From Prevotellaceae bacterium (lineage in GTDB: Bacteria; Bacteroidota; Bacteroidia; Bacteroidales; UBA932): a stretch of DNA of 5,246 bases. The notes under the pieces were generated by a model. It saw only the letters and a list, made by a program, of their open reading frames with translations. It had not been told where the DNA came from and did no database searches. How positions within the stretch are numbered: the first letter of the stretch is position 1; each line of letters opens with the position of its first letter. The DNA lies in assembly GCA_031268055.1 (NCBI GenBank), contig JAIRXY010000004.1:1-5246 (forward strand), written 5' to 3'. Position numbers and translations under genes: made by a program. This document shows positions 1 to 4,886 of this stretch, in pieces.

Positions 1-6
1 GATTAC

Positions 7-144
7 GCCCTTTCAGGGCTATCATGCACGGGCAATTTTTTTTGCCCTTACCCGCCCCATGTCCGATGGGCGTTGCCCATCGCTATTGATAGCCGCCCTT
101 TCTGGGCTGAAAGCCTGAAATCAGCAGCGTAGGGCAACGCCCTA
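7..144. repeat. Array of short palindromic hairpins (left array)
   Basis: Several small stem-loops lie end to end: 7-19 (GCCCT/AGGGC), 30-47 (GGGCAA/TTGCCC around a T-run), 64-82 (CGATGGGC/GCCCATCG, loop GTT), 82-93 (GCTAT/ATAGC), 95-107 (GCCC/GGGC), 105-115 (GGCT/AGCC) and 130-144 (TAGGGC/GCCCTA, loop AAC). Stem sequences differ but each has a 2-5 nt loop or short spacer and a GGC/GCC-rich base. The linker TGCCCTTACCCGCC at 43-56 recurs exactly at 4133-4146 in the right array, so both belong to one repeat family. No reading frame is supported here. The array probably continues to the left of the window. Confidence 0.65.
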
Positions 145-462
145 TATTTCATAAGATAATCTTTTTACAAATATAGCTGTTTTTTGAAGAACATTGCTCG
201 TTCCGGTAAAAACCGCACGCTTGCCCACAGGCTACGTGCAGCCGGCGGATTACGTCCTTTCTTTTGAGGCGCTATGAAAAATAGGTATAAAGTCCTTTTC
301 ATTGTCAGTACATTTTTCGGCATCGAAATGCTTTCAATAGCGTTTTTTTACAATCAATAATCCGTAAGCTGACATGAGCTGCAAGCCCACGCCAGCGGGA
401 AACAAACAGCGATAAATTTGCTTTACCGCTGTTTTGTCGGACACACAATGGATACCCCTAAT
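145..462. other. Gene-free intergenic stretch
   Basis: No convincing reading frame on either strand. It contains weak hairpins (204-215 CGGT/ACCG; 215-239 GCACG/CGTGC), a near copy of the window's first 14 bases at 248-261 (GATTACGYCCTTTC, one difference), and the terminator-like stem-loop at 404-434. It is AT-rich between about 145 and 200 and between 280 and 360. It looks like decayed intergenic or repeat DNA downstream of the lipoprotein gene. Confidence 0.5.
404..434 (-). terminator. Stem-loop terminator candidate for the lipoprotein gene
   Basis: AAACAGCG (404-411) pairs with CGCTGTTT (427-434). After one mismatch the stem continues with four A/T pairs (413-416 with 422-425). Read on the minus strand the hairpin begins 28 nt after the lipoprotein stop codon and is followed by the T-rich GTTT. 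The T-tract is short, so it may instead be a bidirectional or structural element. Confidence 0.4.
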
Positions 463-840
463 TTAGTCGGTAAATTCGATAATATATGCCGAAACTGTAA
501 CCCTTTTTTTGTTGATAAATCCTACATACGATATGTTATTTACTTCGACAGATTCATTAATAATTGCTCTTGAGCTTCCTACAAGAGCCGCATTTTCAAG
601 CATTTCTTTTCTTGCTTCTGCAATTAATGCATTAAATGCACCACCAATACCAAATACAGAAGTCCCTGAAGCAGTACCTTTCACTTGCGCAACAACCTTA
701 AAGTTACTTTTTGAAAGCACAACTTGCGTTTCGTGGTTGTTCGAGTTTGAAGTTAATGCGCTATGGAAAGCGCAGCTCGAAAAGGCAAAAGGCAGCGCGA
801 ACGCTAATACCAGCAGCTTGAATGTTTTGAATGTTTTCAT
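463..840 (-). CDS. Small lipoprotein, DUF6567-like
   Basis: 125 residues. The N-terminus is a lipoprotein signal: basic MKTFKTFK, a hydrophobic stretch at residues 9-20, then a lipobox FSSC with the lipidated Cys at 23. The mature part has the pattern I associate with DUF6567-type Bacteroidota lipoproteins: V-rich strands at about 39-54, VFGIGG at 62-67, an Ala/Glu-rich helix at about 71-86, GSSRAIIN at 89-95, and a C-terminal strand pair (RVTVSAYIIEF). No Asp/Glu-rich export signal follows the Cys, so placement on the periplasmic side of a membrane is more likely than surface exposure; this is inference. The molecular function of the family is unknown. There is no Shine-Dalgarno; the ATG follows an AT-rich leader, as is usual in Bacteroidota. 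A 9-nt tandem duplication (AAAACATTC twice) encodes the start of the signal peptide. The gene lies 196 nt downstream of the CXXX accessory gene on the same strand; a functional link is not shown. Confidence 0.82.
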   Translation of the reverse strand: MKTFKTFKLLVLAFALPFAFSSCAFHSALTSNSNNHETQVVLSKSNFKVVAQVKGTASGTSVFGIGGAFNALIAEARKEMLENAALVGSSRAIINESVEVNNISYVGFINKKRVTVSAYIIEFTD

Positions 841-1036
841 ATAAAAATTTCATTAAAAATTTAAAATTTCCTGCTCTGATACGGCTTCGCAGGTCTTGCC
901 CGTTTTTTAGAAAGTTGCTGCTCTTTCCTGCGCCATGATTTGAGTGTTTATGCAGCTTCACTTCGCATTTTTTGGGGAACAGCTGCGATTCTGTTTCATA
1001 TATGGTGGCGGTTTTCCCGTCGTCGAATTTTTCCCC

Positions 1037-1303
1037 TCACTGCAAGAAAATTTCGCAGGTATCGAAGTCAATTTCCCAGCGCTTGGCATCGTCTTTTTCC
1101 CACTGGTACTTGCGCGCCATGTCGTCCCACCAGCGCTGAAACGTTGTTGCGGTAGCGCCTATGTCCTTAACCAGCTTTTCGTACAGCGCGTCATTCTCGG
1201 CGGTTACTATTTTCGAGAGCTCCGATAAGCCGTTGCGCCGCTCAAAGAGCGCAAGAATCTCATCCTTTTCCTCTGCGGTAACTTTTCCTACTAACTTTTT
1301 CAT
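1037..1303 (-). CDS. CXXX repeat peptide modification system protein
   Basis: 88 residues, soluble, charged and mostly helical by composition: KVTAEEKDEILALFERRNGL (residues 7-26), a second helical part EKLVKDIGATATTFQRWWDD (42-61), and a C-terminal strand WEIDFDTCEIFL with the only Cys at 83. The WW pair at 58-59 and the ending E-I-D-F-x-T-C-E-I-F match my memory of the small accessory family found with CXXX-repeat peptide radical SAM maturases. The length fits that family. Its biochemical role is unknown; it may bind the precursor or bridge the maturases. The ATG at 1303 has no clear Shine-Dalgarno. It shares the strand of the two maturase genes but lies 345 bp downstream of them behind a repeat-filled gap, so it may be transcribed separately. 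The frame stays open for 91 codons after its TGA (see findings). Confidence 0.75.
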   Translation of the reverse strand: MKKLVGKVTAEEKDEILALFERRNGLSELSKIVTAENDALYEKLVKDIGATATTFQRWWDDMARKYQWEKDDAKRWEIDFDTCEIFLQ

Positions 1304-1410
1304 GCTATTTTTGGTTTTAATTACTATTGTCCGGTAAAATATTTAAGTCGCGCAAAATAAATAAGCTGTTACACTTTGTTTATTTCACATTCCTAAGCAA
1401 CTTTTGTAGT

Positions 1411-1435
1411 CGTTCAACTCCTACGGAGTTGAACG
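1411..1435. repeat. Perfect 11-bp hairpin with CCTACGG core
   Basis: CGTTCAACTCC (1411-1421) and GGAGTTGAACG (1425-1435) are exact reverse complements around a TAC loop. The centre CCTACGG recurs in the hairpin at 1546-1560 with different outer stem bases. No T-tract follows, so it is not a typical terminator. Confidence 0.75.
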
Positions 1436-1447
1436 GGTGGCGGCATT

Positions 1448-1511
1448 GCTACTCCCGTGCTACTCCCGTGCTACCCCGTGCTATCTCCGCGCTATCTTCG
1501 TGCTACCCCGT
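1448..1511. repeat. Degenerate 10-11 bp tandem repeat, six units
   Basis: Units GCTACTCCCGT (1448-1458), the same again (1459-1469), GCTACCCCGT (1470-1479), GCTATCTCCGC (1480-1490), GCTATCTTCGT (1491-1501) and GCTACCCCGT (1502-1511). The mean period is about 10.7 bp, close to one helical turn. Unit lengths of 10 and 11 break any reading frame, which argues against coding. Confidence 0.8.
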
Positions 1512-1545
1512 GCTGCGCTGCGCTTGCACGGGGTTATCCATATTG

Positions 1546-1560
1546 AAGTCCTACGGACTT
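1546..1560. repeat. 6-bp hairpin with CCTACGG core
   Basis: AAGTCC (1546-1551) pairs with GGACTT (1555-1560) around a TAC loop, with the same seven-base centre as the hairpin at 1411-1435. Confidence 0.6.
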
Positions 1561-1603
1561 GCTGCGAAATACTAACACTAACCGCTTGTGAAATTTCCTC
1601 GCT

Positions 1604-1623
1604 GACGCGGGGCATGCCGCGTC
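1604..1623. repeat. GC-rich palindrome
   Basis: GACGCGG (1604-1610) pairs with CCGCGTC (1617-1623) across a 6-nt GGCATG centre; an alternative GCATGC palindrome lies at 1612-1617. It sits 26-45 nt past the maturase stop codon on the minus strand and could slow transcription. No T-tract follows, so an intrinsic terminator is not claimed. Confidence 0.5.
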
Positions 1624-1643
1624 TCTACCGTAGCCGTCAGGAT

Positions 1644-1676
1644 AATTCCTAATCCGTAATTCCTAATTCGTAATTC
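1644..1676. repeat. 14-bp direct repeat running into the maturase gene
   Basis: AATTCCTAATCCGT (1644-1657) is followed directly by AATTCCTAATTCGT (1658-1671, one difference) and a partial AATTC (1672-1676). It spans the stop codon of the maturase gene (1649-1651) and encodes its last residues, NYELGITD, on the minus strand. Confidence 0.75.
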
Positions 1677-2620
1677 AAAAACGGGTCTAAGCAGCTCAGC
1701 TCGCCTATTTCCTTTACGGAGGTATATTCGCCTGTGCTTTGTAAATCACGGAGCAGCTTTGCGGAGGCGTTGCGCTCCAAGTGCGCCACGATGCACTGCT
1801 CGCGCGAGGGCGTGTTGACTTCTCCCGTTGTTTTTCGGTTGAGCCAAATACATCTTTTGCACTGGTAGGCGTCGCAGGCGCGGCAAAGCGGGGCGTGCTG
1901 CAAGCCGTAGAGCTGCCGGTTTTTTACGTCCAAGCCCGTGGATAAGTCGCCAACCGCGTCGCCTTCGTCCTCCAAGTAAAAGGCAGGGCAAACGTAAAAT
2001 TTACCGTTGGGGGCTAAGGTAACGCTTTCGTAGCCTGCATTGCAGCTGTTCATAGCCTCCAGCGCCAGGCGGTCGGTCAAAATGTTCAGCTGCGGCTTCG
2101 CGCCCTGCGCGTACAGCTTTTTTACCTCCATGCCCAGCGCGGCCAACGCCTCGCTGTAGGCCGTAAAATCTTGCTCGCCAAACGTTTCCACATCTGTAAT
2201 AACCACGTTGAGGCGCTCCACGCACCTCAGCATACGGACAAGGCCGGAGTAGCAGGCAAAAAATTCTGCCTTGGCGAGGCGCAGCGCCACAATTTTTCCA
2301 CTTTTTTTGCCCTCCATAGCGGCGGCAAAGGCTTCGGCGTCGCTCCAGCGGTCAAAAGCTACCACGTCTGCGCGTTTTTCGCAGCCATTGCCAGCGGGCG
2401 CAACCTTGCAGTGGTCTATGGTTTCGATGGCCTCCCTGTGCCCTGCGGGAATTTCGCAGGCGGGGTAAACCACCTGTAGCATCAGATTTTGCTTCATGGC
2501 AAAGAGAATCCCCGCCCGCAGATCTTCCAGCGAAATCAGACGGCGCTCCTGCTTTTCGCTCCGGTAGCAGCAGTAGGAGGTAGCCGTATCATCCAACAAA
2601 ATAACAAGATATTTCAGCAT
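1649..2620 (-). CDS. CXXX repeat peptide maturase (SPASM-like, no rSAM motif)
   Basis: 323 residues. It starts MLKYLVILLDDTATSYCCY, the N-terminal pattern I recognise in the CXXX repeat peptide maturase family. The first 180 residues have alternating strands and helices, as in a degenerate TIM-barrel half, but lack a CxxxCxxC radical-SAM motif. The C-terminal half has a SPASM-like cysteine set: C193 (NSCNAG), C211 (YVCPAFY), C246 and C249 (CRAC), C254 and C257 (CKRC), C276. It therefore probably binds an auxiliary Fe-S cluster and works as partner of the true radical SAM enzyme; the exact reaction is not known to me. The ATG is 4 nt after the stop of the upstream rSAM gene, so the two are probably translationally coupled. 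There is no Shine-Dalgarno. The last nine or so residues come from a 14-bp direct repeat, so the original stop was probably just after LDPF. Confidence 0.8.
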   Translation of the reverse strand: MLKYLVILLDDTATSYCCYRSEKQERRLISLEDLRAGILFAMKQNLMLQVVYPACEIPAGHREAIETIDHCKVAPAGNGCEKRADVVAFDRWSDAEAFAAAMEGKKSGKIVALRLAKAEFFACYSGLVRMLRCVERLNVVITDVETFGEQDFTAYSEALAALGMEVKKLYAQGAKPQLNILTDRLALEAMNSCNAGYESVTLAPNGKFYVCPAFYLEDEGDAVGDLSTGLDVKNRQLYGLQHAPLCRACDAYQCKRCIWLNRKTTGEVNTPSREQCIVAHLERNASAKLLRDLQSTGEYTSVKEIGELSCLDPFLNYELGITD

Positions 2621-2624
2621 ATTG

Positions 2625-3851
2625 TCAGCACGTTACGTAAGTGTCTTTCTTTTCAAAGTCGTCCGGCTCGCCCTCCAGCTCCAGCTTGCGGTAGAGCTTG
2701 CTCCAGTAGTAGTTGTTAGCCCTCACCCTCGCCTTGTGCATTTTGCAGATGGCCGTTGAGCGCTGGTATATGGTGGAGGTTTCGGCGGCGTCGTAGTTTT
2801 CGCCCTGACACCATGCGCAGCCACCGGCAACCTCGCAGTCAATGCACTCCTGCGCGCTCTGCGTGCAGCGGTCGAGGGTCAGGAAGGGGCGGAGCCTGTT
2901 TTGGTTGATACCCTCCTGCACGCTGCCAATGGTGAGCGCCTTTTTGCTGCGGAGCGAGTACTGCGCAAAGCGGGTGCAGGGGTAAAAGCATCCGGCGGCA
3001 TCTACCGCCAGCATCATTCCTGCGCCGCACCAGTTCTGGTTTTGCAGCTTGGGGTCGAGGGGCTTGCCGATAATTTCGGAGAAGAACGAGCAGGCGTAGT
3101 CTCGGTAGTATTCTTTGCCGATAATTTCGTCGGCGAGCTGCACCAGCTGCTCCTCCAGCAGCAGGTCGTCGTTTTCGGCCCACACGTCCTCAAACACGCA
3201 GTTGATGTTTACCTCCTTTATGCCCAGCGAGTAGAGGTGCAGCACGCTCTCGCAGATGTAGGGAATATCGGGGCTGCTGATGGTCACCTTTGTGCCGCCA
3301 TTCGGGAACTGCTTGAGCCAGAGCGGAATATTCCGCGCCACGTCGTCGTACGAGCCTCGCCCGTTTTTGTAAACGCGATTCAGGTTGTGCTTGGCCGGCG
3401 TGCCGTCTATGGTAATGCCAATGCTCAGGTGGCGGTAGTTCTTTTCGATGTACCGCTGCACCTTTTCCTCGTGGTAGTTAACCCCGTTGGTGGAGAAGCT
3501 GAAGCGGTAGGAGCTAAACCAGCGGTGGCCTTTTTCAAAGAGCTGCACCTTGATGTAGTCGCATATCCGGTCTATCAAGTCTACTTCAAGAAATGGCTCG
3601 CCCCCAATGAAGTCAAACACCACCGACTGCTCGCCAAACAGCTGCGGGTTATCCAGCAAGTAGTCCACCGCCTGCCGCGCCACCTCAAACGACATTCGCT
3701 CGGAGGTGTTCTTGCCCACCAAGTAGCAGTACTTGCACGCCAGCTGGCAGTCTTTGGTGACAATAAAGGTGATGTTCTTTGTGCGCCCCTCCTGCCAAGA
3801 GGCAGCGCTATTTTTGATTTGCTCCATAAAATTATTGTTACTTTGTTGCAT
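2625..3851 (-). CDS. Radical SAM/SPASM peptide maturase, CXXX-repeat target family
   Basis: 408 residues from ATG 3851. The radical-SAM cluster motif is CQLACKYCY, with C35, C39 and C42 binding the 4Fe-4S cluster that cleaves S-adenosylmethionine. GGEP at 83-86 is the usual SAM-contacting motif. The C-terminal SPASM region has C275 (NWCGAG), C288 and C292 (GCFYPC), C329, C336 and C339 (CIDC), C345 and C348 (CAWC) and C369, enough for two auxiliary clusters. Family knowledge: such enzymes modify ribosomally made peptides, and this subfamily pairs with peptides carrying Cys at every fourth position; the chemistry (possibly thioether formation) is inferred. Start choice: ATG 3851 follows GGTGGAG; an in-frame TTG at 3866 would add five residues, and ATG 3827 would remove eight. 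It is the first gene of a two-gene unit with the maturase 4 nt downstream. The protein ends in Cys (TYVTC), which is unusual but may be neutral. Confidence 0.88.
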   Translation of the reverse strand: MQQSNNNFMEQIKNSAASWQEGRTKNITFIVTKDCQLACKYCYLVGKNTSERMSFEVARQAVDYLLDNPQLFGEQSVVFDFIGGEPFLEVDLIDRICDYIKVQLFEKGHRWFSSYRFSFSTNGVNYHEEKVQRYIEKNYRHLSIGITIDGTPAKHNLNRVYKNGRGSYDDVARNIPLWLKQFPNGGTKVTISSPDIPYICESVLHLYSLGIKEVNINCVFEDVWAENDDLLLEEQLVQLADEIIGKEYYRDYACSFFSEIIGKPLDPKLQNQNWCGAGMMLAVDAAGCFYPCTRFAQYSLRSKKALTIGSVQEGINQNRLRPFLTLDRCTQSAQECIDCEVAGGCAWCQGENYDAAETSTIYQRSTAICKMHKARVRANNYYWSKLYRKLELEGEPDDFEKKDTYVTC

Positions 3852-3879
3852 CACTCCACCACCCAATCGTCTGAGCTGT

Positions 3880-3901
3880 GATTTATTTGATTTATTTGAT
3901 T
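3880..3901. repeat. 9-bp direct repeat in the rSAM leader
   Basis: TTTATTTGA occurs twice in tandem (within 3882-3899) and is followed by a partial copy, in the presumed 5' untranslated leader of the rSAM gene. This is simple-sequence DNA; no regulator site is identified. Confidence 0.4.
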
Positions 3902-3937
3902 GGTTATGAATTATTTAAACTGTTTATCTACAGTAAG

Positions 3938-3945
3938 CAAATTTA
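3938..3945 (-). promoter_or_regulatory. Bacteroidota -7 box for the rSAM-maturase operon
   Basis: On the minus strand this reads TAAATTTG, an exact match to TAnnTTTG. It would start transcription about 80 nt upstream of ATG 3851. The -33 element is weak: the nearest TTG (3969-3971) is 23 nt away, longer than the usual 19-21, and lies inside the terminal repeat of the MITE-like element. Transcript mapping would settle it. Confidence 0.4.
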
Positions 3946-3963
3946 TAAAACCCGTAGGATTTT

Positions 3964-4085
3964 CATATCAATAGAAAATGTCTTCCCCATTCTACCAAAT
4001 GTTCGTAAGACATTCATTTTTTGTTGATTATGAAACCTCCAACGAGGTTTAAGCGATTCGAAAAATGCCATTTTCTATTGATATG
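3964..4085. mobile_element. MITE-like element with 17-bp perfect terminal inverted repeats
   Basis: CATATCAATAGAAAATG (3964-3980) and CATTTTCTATTGATATG (4069-4085) are exact reverse complements, enclosing 88 bp. Inside are an 8-bp inverted pair AATGTCTT/AAGACATT (3977-3984, 4007-4014) and a 7-bp hairpin AAACCTC/GAGGTTT (4033-4039, 4044-4050, loop CAAC). There is no transposase gene. A 42-residue frame on the minus strand (3943-4071, MAFFESLKPRWRFHNQQKMN...) crosses it; I recall similar short 'proteins' annotated in many Bacteroidota genomes, which fits a dispersed repeat rather than a gene. No clear target-site duplication is visible at the edges. Confidence 0.6.
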
Positions 4086-4087
4086 GA

Positions 4088-4252
4088 TGCCCTGACGGGC
4101 AAAAATAATTTTCAAATGGGCAGGGCGAGCCCTGCCCTTACCCGCCACCGCGCGGCATAGCGCGGGTTTGCAAGGCAAAGCCTTGCTTTTAGCACGACGT
4201 AGGCAGAGCCTACGCCGAACAGTGCCTGCGCCCAGCGGGGAGGCTGCAAGCC
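4088..4252. repeat. Array of short palindromic hairpins (right array)
   Basis: Consecutive stem-loops: 4088-4101 (TGCCC/GGGCA, loop TGAC), 4118-4137 (GGGCAGGG/CCCTGCCC, loop CGAG), 4147-4164 (CCGCGC/GCGCGG), 4170-4186 (GCAAGGC/GCCTTGC, loop AAA), 4198-4214 (CGTAGGC/GCCTACG, loop AGA) and 4242-4252 (GGCT/AGCC). Stems are all different yet perfectly paired. The linker TGCCCTTACCCGCC (4133-4146) is identical to 43-56. An 82-codon minus frame over this stretch reads as an Arg/Ala/Leu-rich shadow of the palindromes and is not called. Confidence 0.65.
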
Positions 4253-4271
4253 GCACCAACATGGGTTTATT

Positions 4272-4301
4272 TTTGTATTTTGTATTTTTATTGTACTTTT
4301 G
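4272..4301 (+). promoter_or_regulatory. Bacteroidota promoter for the DUF433-DUF5615 pair
   Basis: A -33-type TTTG at 4272-4275 and a -7-type TACTTTTG (TAnnTTTG) at 4294-4301 are separated by 18 nt, close to the Bacteroidota consensus spacing. Transcription would begin about 15-20 nt before ATG 4325, giving a very short leader. Surrounding DNA is T-rich with several near copies of TATTTTG, so the exact boxes may shift by a few bases. Confidence 0.55.
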
Positions 4302-4324
4302 TATTTGTAATTATCATATAAAGA

Positions 4325-4552
4325 ATGGTTATGAACACATTTAACGACATCATCAAAATCAATCCCGACAAGCGCTTCGGCAAACCCTGTGTCAGGGACA
4401 CTCGCATCACTGTTTACGATGTGCTGGGATGGCTGTCGGCAGGCATGACTTACGACGAAATCACTACCAACTTCCCCGAGCTGACGCACCAGGATATTTT
4501 TGCCTGCCTTGCCTTTGCCGCCCAACGAGAACACACCCTGCAATTCGCCTGA
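4325..4552 (+). CDS. DUF433 family putative antitoxin
   Basis: 75 residues. Family pattern: I-x-I-N-P at 10-14, GKPCVRDTRITVYDVL at about 19-34, the helix-turn-helix-like part GMTYDEITTNFPELTHQDIF at about 40-59, and the final helix LAFAAQRE. DUF433 proteins carry a small winged or helix-turn-helix domain and are commonly encoded directly before DUF5615 PIN-like proteins; the pair is regarded as a candidate toxin-antitoxin system with DUF433 as the DNA-binding antitoxin. The protein is full length for the family. An alternative start at Met3 (ATG 4331) is possible. Its stop is one base before the ATG of the next gene, so the two are coupled. Self-repression at the promoter 4272-4301 is likely by analogy but not shown. 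Confidence 0.85.
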   Translation: MVMNTFNDIIKINPDKRFGKPCVRDTRITVYDVLGWLSAGMTYDEITTNFPELTHQDIFACLAFAAQREHTLQFA

Positions 4553-4553
4553 A

Positions 4554-4886
4554 ATGAAGCTGCTGTTTGACCAGAATATTTCGTTTCGTATCCTGCGGTT
4601 GCTGCCCGACAGCTTTGCCGGTTGCCGCCAAGTACGTTCCGTAGGACTGAGCGACCACAGCGACATGGATATATGGAAGTTTGCAAAACAAAACGATTTT
4701 ACGATTGTAACTTTTGACGCCGACTTTTTTGATATATCCATGCTTAAAGGCTTTCCGCCCAAAATTGTCTGGTTGCGTACCGGAAACCTGACTACTACCG
4801 AAATTGCCGAACGTTTCATACTCCATTTTTCAATTATTGATTCCTTTATTAAAGATTCCGACCAAAGCTGTCTGGAAATCTTTTAG
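4554..4886 (+). CDS. DUF5615 family PIN-like protein, putative toxin
   Basis: 110 residues from ATG 4554. The start MKLLFDQNIS is the typical DUF5615 first strand, with acidic D6 plus N8. Further conserved points are GLSDHSDMDIW (31-41, D37), IVTFDADFFD (51-60, D55 and D57) and GFPPKIVWLRTGN (66-78). These acidic residues match a PIN-like nuclease centre, so the protein is probably the RNase-type toxin of the pair; activity is inferred. An upstream in-frame TTG (4500) would add 18 residues lying inside the DUF433 gene and is rejected because the family begins at MKLLFDQN. The gap to DUF433 is one base. The C-terminus CLEIF matches the usual family ending, so the gene is intact. Its last 38 bases overlap, on the other strand, the tail of the broken YafQ-like frame. 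Confidence 0.85.
   Translation: MKLLFDQNISFRILRLLPDSFAGCRQVRSVGLSDHSDMDIWKFAKQNDFTIVTFDADFFDISMLKGFPPKIVWLRTGNLTTTEIAERFILHFSIIDSFIKDSDQSCLEIF

Larger units (their letters stand above)
1304..1648. other. Repeat-filled intergenic region inside the CXXX cluster
   Basis: This stretch separates the maturase gene from the accessory gene. From left to right it holds an AT-rich leader for the accessory gene (1304-1400), a perfect 11-bp hairpin (1411-1435), a degenerate 10-11 bp tandem array (1448-1511), a second hairpin with the same CCTACGG centre (1546-1560), a GC-rich palindrome GACGCGG/CCGCGTC (1604-1623), and the start of a 14-bp direct repeat (1644 onward). Small open frames across the array on both strands read as low-complexity repeats and are not supported as genes. 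No CXXX-repeat peptide is encoded here: the array period is 10-11 nt, not 12. Confidence 0.7.

Noticed and set aside
509..844. 111-codon plus-strand frame opposite the lipoprotein gene
   Set aside because: Shadow of a gene with a clear lipobox signal peptide; no start signal or family pattern of its own.
909..929. GAAAG/CTTTC hairpin after the accessory gene as a terminator
   Set aside because: The stem is only five pairs, and on the minus strand it is followed by A residues, not T.
1353..1359. Minus-strand TATTTTG as a promoter for the CXXX accessory gene
   Set aside because: It is one base short of TAnnTTTG and has no TTTG at the expected -33 distance, so it is too weak to list.
1448..1511. 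Array considered as a CRISPR or as coding CXXX repeats
   Set aside because: Units are contiguous with no spacers, and the period is not 12 nt; none of the six frames gives Cys at every fourth residue.
1437..1652. Plus-strand frames across the 10-11 bp array
   Set aside because: Their translation is Pro/Arg/Ala/Cys-rich repeat, and the unit lengths of 10 and 11 destroy any conserved frame.
2625..3866. TTG at 3866 as the rSAM start
   Set aside because: ATG 3851 follows a GGAG-containing leader, and the added residues (MGGGV) are simply the translated ribosome-binding region.
2901..3881. Long open frame on the plus strand opposite the rSAM gene (about 326 codons)
   Set aside because: It is antisense to a gene with clear radical-SAM and SPASM motifs; GC-rich third positions remove stops on the opposite strand, and the translation is Val/Ala/Leu/His-rich without recognisable motifs.
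3943..4071. 42-residue minus-strand frame with a good ATG
   Set aside because: It lies almost wholly in the MITE-like element, including the terminal repeat, and resembles spurious repeat-derived peptides I recall from Bacteroidota genomes.
4014..4262. 82-codon minus-strand frame upstream of the rSAM gene, considered as the missing CXXX precursor
   Set aside because: It has scattered Cys without four-residue spacing and is the translation of the hairpin array and the MITE-like element.
4500..4553. TTG-initiated N-terminal extension of the DUF5615 protein
   Set aside because: It lies inside the DUF433 gene in another frame, and the family starts at the MKLLFDQN strand.
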